NCBI RefSeq assembly: GCF_018613235.1
Contig: NZ_JAGGQP010000029.1
Location: 62,001 to 126,000, forward strand
DNA length: 64,000 bases
From: Bacillus sp. ISL-41
Lineage (GTDB): Bacteria > Bacillota > Bacilli > Bacillales > Cytobacillaceae
Direction of reading: 5' to 3'
A model generated the notes under the pieces. It was not told the origin of the DNA. It was given only the letters and a program-made list of their open reading frames with translations, and did no database searches. Below, piece after piece: positions 9,099-17,407 of the stretch. The number at the start of each line of letters is the position of its first letter. Position 1 is the first letter of the stretch. A program made the position numbers and the translations under genes.

Positions 9099-9299
9099 AT
9101 GGTCATACAAGCTAATATGTCACCAAGAGCAATTGTCGATGTTTGGGAAAATACAGCAGTTGTTTTTACAAAGTATAATATTCCTCTTGTAAATCAATCT
9201 TTGGAAACTCTGGTCAACAATGACCTTTTGGTTTTGCTGCTTCAAGAACTAAATTCTATTGTAGGAAGTTCTACTGCAACTTGTATTGAAGGGGGCTGA
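9099..9299 (+). CDS. Small ScdA_N/DUF542-like protein
   Basis: 66 residues starting at ATG 9099, with AAGGAG 8 bases upstream. The pattern IVDVWENTAVVFTKYNIPLVNQSLETLV resembles the N-terminal domain of the di-iron repair protein ScdA/YtfE (threonine/alanine-rich helix, FxKY, a turn, then SLexa). However, the CCGG turn that gives that domain its cysteines is replaced by PLVNQ, and the only Cys is near the C-terminus (TCIEGG). Probably cotranscribed with ynfA. The family assignment is tentative and function unknown. Confidence 0.5.
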   Translation: MVIQANMSPRAIVDVWENTAVVFTKYNIPLVNQSLETLVNNDLLVLLLQELNSIVGSSTATCIEGG

Positions 9300-9378
9300 C
9301 AAATGCCTTTAAAAGAAGAGTAGGTTACTCTTTACTTAACATCCTTAAAACAACGTCCACTTGATCCATAGTAGTAAA

Positions 9379-9425
9379 GTGAAAGAAAAGCGCTTAGAAT
9401 TAGAAAAATTTAAGCGCTTTTTCAC
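9379..9425. terminator. Bidirectional terminator
   Basis: AAGCGCTTA (9388-9396) pairs with TAAGCGCTT (9411-9419), extended by flanking A and T runs on both sides. It lies between the plus-strand ynfA unit and the minus-strand arsR-arsP-thioredoxin unit, so it can serve both. Confidence 0.85.
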
Positions 9426-9451
9426 TATAGTTCTTTTTTGGTAGATTTAAA

Positions 9452-9685
9452 CTAAGACAGCATCTTTTTCAATTCATTGATAGTAAGCAACTTCCCCGCG
9501 GAAACCACATTCCCGTCAATTACTAATGCAGGTGTGCTCATCACTTTGTATTTCATGATTTCCTTGATTTCCTCTACTTTTTCCACTTCAGCTTCCAACT
9601 GTAAATCTTTTACTGCTTCACGTGTGTTTTTTTCAAGCTCCTGGCATTTTTTGCATCCTGTACCTAGTATTTTAATATTCATCAT
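9452..9685 (-). CDS. Small thioredoxin-like protein (CxxC)
   Basis: About 77 residues: MNIKILGTGCKKCQEL at the N-terminus has the redox pair CKKC, and MSTPALVIDGNVVSAG has the cis-Pro of the thioredoxin fold. These short archaeal-type thioredoxins are often found next to ArsP-like permeases. GAGGAGG precedes two adjacent ATG codons (9685 and 9682). Last gene of the arsR2-arsP unit. It probably reduces or carries a metalloid or the permease cysteines, by inference. Confidence 0.88.
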   Translation of the reverse strand: MMNIKILGTGCKKCQELEKNTREAVKDLQLEAEVEKVEEIKEIMKYKVMSTPALVIDGNVVSAGKLLTINELKKMLS

Positions 9686-9701
9686 TATTTCCTCCTCATA
9701 A

Positions 9702-10703
9702 TTATAGAATTGCGTTAAAACCATACCCAATCAGGATGATTCCTGTGGATACAACGCCAACAAATACAGCAATCAGCTTTGGTTTGATAACCTTCCTAAG
9801 CAAAATCATTTCCGGCAGGGACAGGGCGGTGATGGCCATCATGAAGGCCAGCGCTGTACCTGCTCCTACACCTTTGTTTAATAATGCTTCGACTATAGGC
9901 AGGGAACCGACGGCATTAGAATAAAGGGGCACGCCTAAAATCGTTGCAATCGGAACCGCGAAGAAATTGCCTTCTCCGGCATATTTGACTAGCAAATCCT
10001 GCGGGGCATATCCGTGGATGAACGCCCCGATGCCAATCCCGATCAAGAGATAGAGCCAAATCTTCTGTACCGTTTCCACTACATTCCGGGCAGCGAAAGT
10101 CGTTCTTTCCTTAAGTTCATCCCAAGTGAACACTGCTTTAATTTTTTCAACAAACGTTTTGGTTTCTCCCTCTGGCATGTGAATTCGTTCCTGGCCAGCC
10201 GCGATTTCATAAACATATGATTCCACATGTTTTTCCATCTTCAGCTTGCCAATGATGGCACCCGCCACGATTGCCAGAGTCATACCGGCAAGCACATAAA
10301 TCAATGCTACTTTCCAGCCGAAAATGGAAAACAGCATGACAAGCGAGATTTCATTAACGATTGGCGATGAAATCAAGAACGTAAAGGTGATGCCTAAAGG
10401 GATTCCTGCTTCGACAAAGCCGATAAATAAAGGTACCGTCGAACAGGAGCAGAACGGCGATAGCACTCCAAGAAAAGCCGCCATCACACTGGCTGCTCCC
10501 TTCCTTCTGCCTTCCAGCCATTCCTTTACTTTTTCAGGTGGGAAAAAGCTCCTGATGAATGAAATTGCGAAAATCATCACCGCGAGCAAAAATAAAATTT
10601 TCGTCGTGTCGTAAATGAAAAAGTGGAGTGCACCGCCAAGTCTTGAGGACAGCTCCATGTTCATGACATCGACGACCAACCAATTGGCCAGTTCATTAAA
10701 CAT
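9702..10703 (-). CDS. arsP: ArsP-type permease (organoarsenical efflux family)
   Basis: A 333-residue permease (DUF318 family) with eight or more hydrophobic segments. The motif SPFCSCSTVPLFIGF is the family hallmark; its cysteines are needed for trivalent organoarsenical efflux in studied ArsP proteins. The start overlaps the ArsR gene by 8 bases, showing translational coupling. Together with the following thioredoxin it forms a three-gene unit. The organoarsenical substrate is family knowledge, not proven here. Confidence 0.85.
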   Translation of the reverse strand: MFNELANWLVVDVMNMELSSRLGGALHFFIYDTTKILFLLAVMIFAISFIRSFFPPEKVKEWLEGRRKGAASVMAAFLGVLSPFCSCSTVPLFIGFVEAGIPLGITFTFLISSPIVNEISLVMLFSIFGWKVALIYVLAGMTLAIVAGAIIGKLKMEKHVESYVYEIAAGQERIHMPEGETKTFVEKIKAVFTWDELKERTTFAARNVVETVQKIWLYLLIGIGIGAFIHGYAPQDLLVKYAGEGNFFAVPIATILGVPLYSNAVGSLPIVEALLNKGVGAGTALAFMMAITALSLPEMILLRKVIKPKLIAVFVGVVSTGIILIGYGFNAIL

Positions 10704-11067
10704 TCAGATCGCCTTCTTTTATATACGGAATCAGAGGTGCCAGCCTTTCTTTATCCAGACTGTAGACAGTGAACTTACCTTCTTTTCTTGATTGGATGAT
10801 CTTACCCTTTTCCATGATCTTCAAATGATGACTGATTGTTGAGGATGCTCCCGACAAGCCATCGACAATTTCACACATGCAAAGATCCTCGAACCATAAC
10901 AAGCCCATGATTTTAATTCGGGTCTCATCTCCGAGCGCCTTGAAAAACGATGCCGTTCTTTCAAGCTCTTCCTCAGCATTCACGAGCGGGAATTCTTCCT
11001 TAACCCCATCAATAATTCTCTTCATGCTGTCAGACGATTTTAATTCCCATCCTGTTCTGCAAGTCAT
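10696..11067 (-). CDS. ArsR family repressor, second copy
   Basis: About 123 residues; FFKALGDETRIKIMGLLWFEDLCMCEIVDGLSGASSTISHHLKIM is an ArsR winged helix with a CxC metalloid pair. It differs clearly from the ArsR at 8136, so it is a paralogue. Start ATG 11067 follows GGGAGGTG by 6 bases. It heads the arsP-thioredoxin unit and probably controls it. Confidence 0.92.
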   Translation of the reverse strand: MTCRTGWELKSSDSMKRIIDGVKEEFPLVNAEEELERTASFFKALGDETRIKIMGLLWFEDLCMCEIVDGLSGASSTISHHLKIMEKGKIIQSRKEGKFTVYSLDKERLAPLIPYIKEGDLNV

Positions 11068-11148
11068 AAACTGCACCTCCCACTTTTATCTTATAACTAT
11101 TTTTCTAGTTTTGTAGTTTTGTTTTTGAACACTTTATGACATGTAAAA

Positions 11149-11175
11149 GCCGGCAGCGATTTTTTCACTGCCGGC
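11149..11175 (-). terminator. Terminator of the sensor/regulator operon
   Basis: GCCGGCAG pairs with CTGCCGGC (11-base loop), followed on the minus strand by TTTTAC, just after the response-regulator stop at 11188. Confidence 0.85.
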
Positions 11176-11187
11176 AATGGTATTGTC

Positions 11188-11835
11188 TCAATCATAAGAA
11201 ATCAGGTTATGCTTAATCGCATATTTAACAAGGCCGGATCTTTTCGTTGCCCCAATCTTCTCCATGATCCTCGTTTTATAGGTTTCCACCGTTTTGATGG
11301 ATACGAACAATTCCTCACTGATCTCCCTCTGCGTATAGCCCAGGGCAATTAATTTCAATACCTCAGTCTCACGCTGGCTAAGGTGGGGTTTATCCATTTC
11401 TGACCCTTCGACTTTCTCATCTGACTGCTTATAGAGATAAGGAATCAGGGTCGGATAAATATAATGCTCCCCGCTTAACACAATTCTGATTGCGTTGATC
11501 AGTTCTGTATCAACCGCTCTTTTTAAGACATAGCCCTGGGCACCGGCTGCCAGCCCTTCCTTCAGATAGGCTTCATCAGAAAACATCGTCAACAGCAGAA
11601 TCTTAACTTTACTGTTTGATTTCCTGATTTCTTTCGTTGTTTCAATCCCGTCTTTCCCCGGCATGCTGATATCCATGACAATGATATCAGGCTCCATTTC
11701 ATTCAGTTTTTGCAAAGCTTCTTCGCCGGACTGAGCCTCTCCGATAATCTCGAAGTCACTTTCACTCATCAGGATCGTTTTCAAGCCGGCGCGAAACACA
11801 GGATGGTCATCGACTATGAATAATTTAGCTGACAT
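11188..11835 (-). CDS. NarL/LuxR-type response regulator (putative ArrR)
   Basis: About 215 residues: receiver domain (FIVDDHPVFRAGL, phosphate-acceptor in IIVMDISMPGKDG, KRA near the end) and a C-terminal LuxR HTH (LSQRETEVLKLIALGYTQREISEELFVSIKTVETY). Start ATG 11835 follows AGGAG by 8 bases and overlaps the kinase gene by 11 bases. It is the partner of the adjacent kinase and probably activates the arr operon. Confidence 0.92.
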   Translation of the reverse strand: MSAKLFIVDDHPVFRAGLKTILMSESDFEIIGEAQSGEEALQKLNEMEPDIIVMDISMPGKDGIETTKEIRKSNSKVKILLLTMFSDEAYLKEGLAAGAQGYVLKRAVDTELINAIRIVLSGEHYIYPTLIPYLYKQSDEKVEGSEMDKPHLSQRETEVLKLIALGYTQREISEELFVSIKTVETYKTRIMEKIGATKRSGLVKYAIKHNLISYD

Positions 11836-13708
11836 TGACTTCACTCCTATCCGTTAAGAGGGGAACCTTTGCTAAAATTGTCGTTCCCTCGCCAATTGCA
11901 GATTCAATATGAAGCGTCCCATTCAAAAGTGCAATTCTTTCATGCATTCCAAGCAGGCCAAGGTGTTCTTTGGAAGGATCATTTCCGAGTACAGACTGGG
12001 TATCAAAACCAACACCATCATCTTCAATGACCACCGAAACCTGCTGGCCAGATGAAAGGACAATGATGCTGACGTTTTCTGCTTTTGCGTATTTGGTGAT
12101 ATTGGTGAGCGATTCCTGTACAAGCCTGAAGATTGCTGTTTCCAGTCCCGGATTCAAGGATTTAAAGCTGCCGTTAATCACCAGGTCAGCATCAATATTC
12201 GTTGACTTTCTGAATTCCTCAACATACCGTTCAATTGCTACCTTCAGCCCAAATTTATCAAGAATGCTCGGCCTGAGCTGCCACGCCATATGATGGACTT
12301 CTTCAATCGTTTGCCGGACGAGCGATCTTAGCGTTTCAATCGTTCTTTGTTTTTGCTTTTCATCGCCTTCTTCCAACAGCTTCAATTCCACCAGCATCGA
12401 AGACAAGGAGTGACTCGTTTCATCATGAAGCTCCCTTGCGATTCTCTTCCGCTCATCTTCTTGTACATGAATGATTTTTTCCAATAACATTAGGCGGATT
12501 TCTTCTTTTTTCTTGACCTCTTTCCATAGCTCCAGGTTCTCAATTGCTACAGAAAGCTGAGAAGCTAGTGAGGTAAGAATTTTAAGAAATGTTTCATCCA
12601 GCCTTGAAGTGCTGCAGATGATGATTTTTCCGATGTCATTTCCTTTCCCTGTTTTCAGTTGGAAGGCGTATACTTCCTTCTCCGACCTTGAGCATGTATA
12701 AAGGTCAGAGTTGAAATGGGTGCAACGGATCGCACATGAAGAGGAATGATTAAAGTACCTCTCCTTCGTTTCCTTCCAGTCAATTTCGATGAACGCGCTT
12801 TTCAGATCGAGCTCCTGGACCAGCTGCTGAACAAATGACTGAAGCGTTGCCTCTAGCTGGACGTGCTCTTTGAGGTTCTGGGACAAACTATTCAATAAGG
12901 TAAGTTCCTTGTTTCGATTTTTTATTTTTTCGATATATACTTCTTTATCCCTTTCCGATTTCTGCAGAGAATCTAGCATTTTGTTGAATGAAGCAGTCAA
13001 TTTTCCGATCTCATCTTTCGGATAGGTGCGAATCCTTTCTGCTAAGTTTCCCGAATAGACCTTATTGGTCAAATGAACAAGGTTTGAAATCGGGATCGTC
13101 AGTATCCTGGTCAGTCCAAAGACAATGATCCCAGATAATAACATGACTCCGATCATCGTGAAAATCATCTGGTTTGTTACCTTCATTAAAGCCTCTTCAA
13201 GAGATTGTTCAGTCAACCCCGCCCTAACCGTGCCGCCTAAGTCAGGGAAGATCGGTGAGGCAGAATCCAGGATTACACCCTTGTCAGTAGAAAGCTTCTT
13301 ACTGCTGGTCTCAAGCATGGAACCTTCAGACTTCACTTGATTTACTTCGATTAGATCCTGGCTGATAAAACCTTTATCTTTAGAGTGGACCACCACTTCA
13401 CCGTCTTTATTCAGAACGAAGATATATTCAATATCTTCATAGCTATTCATTGTGTCATTAATAAGACTCTGCAATGCGAAAATATTGTGGGTCAGCAGGG
13501 GATCCACACTTCTTGAGGCGATATCACTGCTGATCGATTTGGCACGGTCTTCAATTTGCATGGTCAGTGTATTGGATATTGAAATCCGTACGACAATCAG
13601 ACTGATGACTGTCACCATCAGGACGACGATCAGGACCATTCCATAGATTTTAAGTTCAATCGAAACACTCGATAAAAAATCGATTAACCTTTGCTTTAGC
13701 TTTTTCAT
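11825..13708 (-). CDS. NarX-type sensor histidine kinase (putative ArrS)
   Basis: 627 residues: transmembrane segment (about 21-43), extracellular sensor region (45-178), second transmembrane segment (about 181-200), HAMP linker, a GAF-like domain (about 285-390), HisKA_3 with the phospho-acceptor His428 in RELHDE, and a C-terminal ATPase with DDGVGFD. The GAF-like domain holds Cys325, Cys329 and Cys339, a cluster that could bind a metalloid or an Fe-S group. Its start overlaps the stop of the PhnD-like lipoprotein gene by 4 bases (ATGA), so the three products form one signalling operon. The ligand is inferred to be arsenate. Confidence 0.92.
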   Translation of the reverse strand: MKKLKQRLIDFLSSVSIELKIYGMVLIVVLMVTVISLIVVRISISNTLTMQIEDRAKSISSDIASRSVDPLLTHNIFALQSLINDTMNSYEDIEYIFVLNKDGEVVVHSKDKGFISQDLIEVNQVKSEGSMLETSSKKLSTDKGVILDSASPIFPDLGGTVRAGLTEQSLEEALMKVTNQMIFTMIGVMLLSGIIVFGLTRILTIPISNLVHLTNKVYSGNLAERIRTYPKDEIGKLTASFNKMLDSLQKSERDKEVYIEKIKNRNKELTLLNSLSQNLKEHVQLEATLQSFVQQLVQELDLKSAFIEIDWKETKERYFNHSSSCAIRCTHFNSDLYTCSRSEKEVYAFQLKTGKGNDIGKIIICSTSRLDETFLKILTSLASQLSVAIENLELWKEVKKKEEIRLMLLEKIIHVQEDERKRIARELHDETSHSLSSMLVELKLLEEGDEKQKQRTIETLRSLVRQTIEEVHHMAWQLRPSILDKFGLKVAIERYVEEFRKSTNIDADLVINGSFKSLNPGLETAIFRLVQESLTNITKYAKAENVSIIVLSSGQQVSVVIEDDGVGFDTQSVLGNDPSKEHLGLLGMHERIALLNGTLHIESAIGEGTTILAKVPLLTDRSEVNVS

Positions 13709-14628
13709 AGGCTTTCACCCAACAGATATAAATCCTGTCTGATTACTTGATAGTCCTGCTGATTGATTGGGACATACCGATCGACACCCAATTCCTTCAA
13801 CAATTGCCTTCCCGTGGGGTGATTTGCCAAATTGAATAATATCTCAGAAAAAGTTTCAACTTTTTTGGGGTCGACTTTTTTTGAGGCCACAACCGGCGGC
13901 ATACCTGCTTCATCTCCCGTTCCGATGACCCTGATGTGCGCACTCAATTCAGGTTCTGTCGCTAGCATCTGGTCAAACATGGCACCATCCACGCTTGCAC
14001 CATCGACAATCCCCAATTCAACCGCCTTTACCGAATAGTCATGGCTGTAAGTAAAATAAGTTTTACCAAAAAAATGTTCTGAGGTTTCCCCCTTCTTATC
14101 CAATTGTCTTAACATACTCAATCTGCCTGTATAAGAATAGGGATCTGTATAAGCAAATCTCTTGCCCTTCAAATCATCCAAGTTCTGATAAGGACTGTTC
14201 TGATTGACGATCGTGTACGACTGATATAATGGCCTTCCGTTCACAACCGGCGCTGCTACATCCACAATATATCCTTTTTCCAGACCGATGACATAAGAAA
14301 GGGAACATATGAAGGCGAAATCCACTTCACCCCTCCTCAGCATGCTATCCACTTCCTGATATGTCTGCCGCTGGACAATCTCAATTTTCTCACCGATATG
14401 GGATTCGATATACTCAAGTAAGTAATCATACTTTGATAGTGAAGCTTTAGGAGATATGACTGAAGCAAGGGCAACAGTGATTTTTTCTTGGTGATGGTCG
14501 GTTTCTTTGTATGGAGAAGCTTCCGCTTTATCAGTGTACAGAGTGATGTTGGCTTGCTCGACTCCCTGCTGACAGCCGCTAATCAACAATATTAATAAAA
14601 TAGGAATCATATAAGCCTTGATTCGCAT
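13705..14628 (-). CDS. PhnD-like phosph(on)ate-binding lipoprotein
   Basis: 307 residues with a lipoprotein signal (hydrophobic stretch then LISGC, Cys19) and a periplasmic-binding fold of the phosphonate/phosphite type: ITVALASVISPKASLSKYDYL, RRGEVDFAFICS, LKGKRFAYTDPYSYTG. No ABC permease or ATPase gene lies nearby; instead it is coupled to a sensor kinase. It therefore probably presents an oxyanion, likely arsenate, to the kinase. Comparable binding proteins accompany arr regulators in other bacteria. Confidence 0.87.
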   Translation of the reverse strand: MRIKAYMIPILLILLISGCQQGVEQANITLYTDKAEASPYKETDHHQEKITVALASVISPKASLSKYDYLLEYIESHIGEKIEIVQRQTYQEVDSMLRRGEVDFAFICSLSYVIGLEKGYIVDVAAPVVNGRPLYQSYTIVNQNSPYQNLDDLKGKRFAYTDPYSYTGRLSMLRQLDKKGETSEHFFGKTYFTYSHDYSVKAVELGIVDGASVDGAMFDQMLATEPELSAHIRVIGTGDEAGMPPVVASKKVDPKKVETFSEILFNLANHPTGRQLLKELGVDRYVPINQQDYQVIRQDLYLLGESL

Positions 14629-14700
14629 GTTTTAAACCTCCATCAATGGTGTTGGATACGTTCGTATAAATTATATCGTGGCTACCTTGTGAAAGGAGGC

Positions 14701-14710
14701 TTCGTACGAA
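14701..14710. promoter_or_regulatory. Short palindrome upstream of the sensor operon
   Basis: TTCGTACGAA is a perfect 10-base palindrome, and a related ATACGTTCGTAT lies at about 14,655-14,666. Both lie between tatA and the PhnD-like gene, where a promoter for the sensor operon is expected. A regulatory role is only a suggestion. Confidence 0.25.
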
Positions 14711-14736
14711 AACAACACAAAATAGACAAAAAAAAC

Positions 14737-14755
14737 AGCCCCAAATTATGGCGCT
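14737..14755 (-). terminator. Terminator of the arr operon
   Basis: AGCGCC pairs with GGGGCT (one mismatch) and is followed on the minus strand by GTTTTTTTTG. It lies 9 bases after the tatA stop at 14764, which ends the arr operon and separates it from the sensor genes. Confidence 0.75.
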
Positions 14756-14763
14756 GCCGGAGT

Positions 14764-14958
14764 TTATGCATGATCGGTTTTAGCTTCTTTTTTCACTTCT
14801 TCTATTTCATCTGCTGCCAGTTCTTTCGTCGCTTTCTTGAATTCCTTTAACGTGTTGCCAACGGCCCTGCCGATTTCCGGCAATTTTTTCGGTCCAAAAA
14901 TCATCAGCGCCAGAACGAGGATGATAATCAATCCGGGGATACCGATATTCGAAAGCAT
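14764..14958 (-). CDS. tatA: Twin-arginine translocase subunit TatA
   Basis: 64 residues: one N-terminal membrane helix ([20 protein letters not shown]), the [11 protein letters not shown] hinge, an amphipathic helix and an acidic/basic tail. TatA forms the pore for folded Tat substrates. The ATG at 14958 is 10 bases from AAAGGA; an upstream GTG at 14967 is too close. It is the last gene of the arr operon, so it probably serves export of ArrA/ArrB. No tatC lies in the window. Confidence 0.93.
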   Translation of the reverse strand: MLSNIGIPGLIIILVLALMIFGPKKLPEIGRAVGNTLKEFKKATKELAADEIEEVKKEAKTDHA

Positions 14959-14972
14959 TTTATTCACATCCT

Positions 14973-16049
14973 TTATACAGTAATGTTTCGTTCACAATCT
15001 TCACAGTATACCGAGGAACTCAAATGCTGCTCACCACATTGGCCACATTCCTTATATTTTCGATAAAATATGGTCTGCTCCTGATTCTCGAGGAATTGTT
15101 TTAGATCTATTTCGTCGTCGAGTCTTACCAGTCCTTTTATCCTGCACAGATCGATACATGATTCACAGCCATTGCAGAGCATCGGCTGAAACATAGCCTT
15201 GACGGTTACATCGTCCTCAGTAAATTTCAAAGCACCTGTTGCACAAACTCGGGAACATGCTCCACAGCCATTGCATGTTTCAGTAAATGCAAGTTGCATG
15301 GTCTTCAGGTTGTCAGAAGTTTGATAGGAATGCAAATCGTTCTTATTTTTATCCAGAATCCGATGATAGACAGTGGCCATTGGGCCTTTTTTTAAGGAAA
15401 TCCTCAAATTTTCTATTTCCTCATCTTCTGGAATTAGCGGCGAAACAACCTTATTCGTCACCTTTTTCGAGAAAAAAGTGATCAGGTCCCTGCGGGTATA
15501 GCTTCTTTCCATTTTATCGCTTTGGCTTTTGTCGTTAAAAGTAACCTCGGCTTCATGAGTGCGCATGCTGTTGAAATTATGAATCGTTTCTTTAATTGAA
15601 GTCTTAAGATTAGCATCATACTTGCTGCACTGCCTGCACCTTTCTTCGCGGAACTGCACGTTCACGTGGCTGCTGTTTTTGAATGCGTTAATCAGCAGGC
15701 CCGAGTCGAGCTGAGCAAGGCACGAAAGCCTGATATATGACTCATTGCTTCGGTCTTGATCGCAGGAAAAGGAGATAACCTCCCTGCTTGGCATTTCATT
15801 GAAATAGGAAAGATATTTCTCATCGTATAAAGCTTCCGATGGACAGACGGACGTACATTTCATGCATTCTGTGCAAGCATCCTCCAACACGCTTAGCCCA
15901 TTTTCTAGTGATATGGCAGAGACAGGACATACATCAGTGCATTTGCTGCAAGTCGAGAAGCGGTTCCTTGTGCGAACGCAGCGCTGCGAGTCAACCTTCA
16001 GTCGCTTTGCTTCAAGCCATTTTGTCATAAGATGATCCACTAATAACAT
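14973..16049 (-). CDS. Multi-cluster ferredoxin-type protein of the arr operon
   Basis: About 358 residues. Two N-terminal 4Fe-4S motifs (CSKCTDVCP and [12 protein letters not shown]), a Cys-containing middle region (CRQC), two more 4Fe-4S motifs ([11 protein letters not shown] near 250 and [11 protein letters not shown] near 282), and a C-terminal CGQC...CEDC zinc-ribbon-like end. No signal peptide, so it is likely cytoplasmic. I chose ATG 16049 (GGAGGG 8 bases upstream) over 16070. It lies between arrD and tatA. An electron-transfer or cofactor-loading role in ArrA maturation is inferred; I do not recognise a named family. Confidence 0.75.
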   Translation of the reverse strand: MLLVDHLMTKWLEAKRLKVDSQRCVRTRNRFSTCSKCTDVCPVSAISLENGLSVLEDACTECMKCTSVCPSEALYDEKYLSYFNEMPSREVISFSCDQDRSNESYIRLSCLAQLDSGLLINAFKNSSHVNVQFREERCRQCSKYDANLKTSIKETIHNFNSMRTHEAEVTFNDKSQSDKMERSYTRRDLITFFSKKVTNKVVSPLIPEDEEIENLRISLKKGPMATVYHRILDKNKNDLHSYQTSDNLKTMQLAFTETCNGCGACSRVCATGALKFTEDDVTVKAMFQPMLCNGCESCIDLCRIKGLVRLDDEIDLKQFLENQEQTIFYRKYKECGQCGEQHLSSSVYCEDCERNITV

Positions 16050-16073
16050 TGTCCTGTCCCTCCAATCCATTTA

Positions 16074-16685
16074 TTACAGTGATGAATAATCCAGCTGGAT
16101 GAACCTTTCGGTAAGATTGCCGAGAAGTTTATAGATTGCCAGTTCAGCATGCTCTTGAATAGCGGCATTGAATTTCGGGATCCAATGGCTCAGGATTCTA
16201 TACAAGAACTCTTTTTGCAATTCGAGATACTCTAAATCGCCTGTCTCGATCAGCTTGAAATTCAGATAATACATGAACTCAAACTGGATGCTGATATGAT
16301 CTGCTGGTTTTGAATGCATCGCCTGGACACAAAGTCCGCCGCGCTGGTAAAACGATTCGATTGTTTGGGTGGACCTTCCCATGACCTCCCACTTATCCTC
16401 TAGATAGATAGAGGAGTAAGGAGGTGCCAGGAGTTTAAATGGTCCAACAAACAGTCTGGCGTATTCAATCTCGTAATTTGTAAGTTCCTGATTCCCATCA
16501 GCAAATATGCCCTTCATCTCAGCACTAACTTTCAAAAGATTTTCGTCATCACATTCCTTCAATGACTCTCTCAAAAGATGAACGAAAAGACTTAAGTCTT
16601 CGCCAGGTTCTTTATACATCAGCGAAAGCAATCGGTATATCTCCGCTCGCATTGAAATGAAAGTATCACTCTGCATCGTGACCAT
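16074..16685 (-). CDS. arrD: TorD/DmsD-family chaperone (ArrD)
   Basis: 203 residues, mainly helical, with features of TorD-like chaperones of molybdoenzymes: EIYRLLSLMYKEPGEDL, a YARLFVGPFKLLAPPYSSIYLE segment (family core), and DHISIQFEFMYYL. Such proteins bind the Tat signal and hold the enzyme until the molybdopterin cofactor is inserted. It follows arrB by 19 bases. AAGGGAG lies 8 bases before the ATG. Confidence 0.88.
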   Translation of the reverse strand: MVTMQSDTFISMRAEIYRLLSLMYKEPGEDLSLFVHLLRESLKECDDENLLKVSAEMKGIFADGNQELTNYEIEYARLFVGPFKLLAPPYSSIYLEDKWEVMGRSTQTIESFYQRGGLCVQAMHSKPADHISIQFEFMYYLNFKLIETGDLEYLELQKEFLYRILSHWIPKFNAAIQEHAELAIYKLLGNLTERFIQLDYSSL

Positions 16686-16704
16686 TTAAACCACTCCCTT
16701 GCTT

Positions 16705-17388
16705 TTATCCCCTTACATAAAATACTCTTGGCTTCGTACCTTTTTCCGGTTTCAACACTTGGCTGCTATACTGAGCCAACACCTTGTTGATGTCACTATT
16801 CGGATCGTCCAAGTCTCCGAATGTACGCGCATCAGCCGGGCAGGATTCAACACAGTATGGTTTTAAATTATCTTTGATTCTATGGTCACAGAAAGTACAT
16901 TTCTCAACGATTCCCTTGCTTCTGATGCCTTCATAAGTAAAGGCACGATCCGCATTGTAGTAAGGTAGTTGCTGACCAGTTCTTTCCTGCAGCTCTTTAC
17001 TGGTTGCGGTGCCGCCCTTGATGGCAGCTGCCGTTTCTTCCCAACGGCGATGAGGTTTGTTTTTATTGAAATTGATGACTCCGTATGGACAAGCTTGCAT
17101 ACAGCTTTTACAGCCAATGCACTTATCCGGGTCATGGAGTGTCAGTCCGTTCTCATCCTTGTACATCGCCTGCGTCGGGCAAACCCTTACACAAGCTGCA
17201 TCTTCACAGTGATTGCAGAGAGTCGGGACATATTTGTAGTTTACGTTTGGAAAGCTCCCCTTCGTTTCATGGAAGTAATGAGCCCAAAACATTCCGGTAT
17301 CTACGTTATTCTCATTCTTGCAGGCGATCGAACATCCAGAACAGCCTACACATTTATGCAAATCTATTACCATTCCGTATTTAGTCAT
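16705..17388 (-). CDS. arrB: Iron-sulfur subunit of respiratory arsenate reductase (ArrB)
   Basis: 227 residues of the DMSO-reductase electron-transfer subunit type with four Cys groups: CVGCSGCSIACKNEN, CNHCEDAACVRVCP, CIGCKSCMQACPYGV and CTFCDHRI...CVESCP, which can bind four [4Fe-4S] clusters. It has no signal of its own and is probably exported bound to ArrA. It passes electrons from the membrane subunit to ArrA. Lies 19 bases after arrA. Confidence 0.92.
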   Translation of the reverse strand: MTKYGMVIDLHKCVGCSGCSIACKNENNVDTGMFWAHYFHETKGSFPNVNYKYVPTLCNHCEDAACVRVCPTQAMYKDENGLTLHDPDKCIGCKSCMQACPYGVINFNKNKPHRRWEETAAAIKGGTATSKELQERTGQQLPYYNADRAFTYEGIRSKGIVEKCTFCDHRIKDNLKPYCVESCPADARTFGDLDDPNSDINKVLAQYSSQVLKPEKGTKPRVFYVRG

Positions 17389-17407
17389 TTTTCAAACCTC
17401 CAGCAGA

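Noticed and set aside
9303-9323. Six-codon frame after the ScdA_N-like gene
   Set aside because: Too short to support; perhaps the remnant of a gene start.
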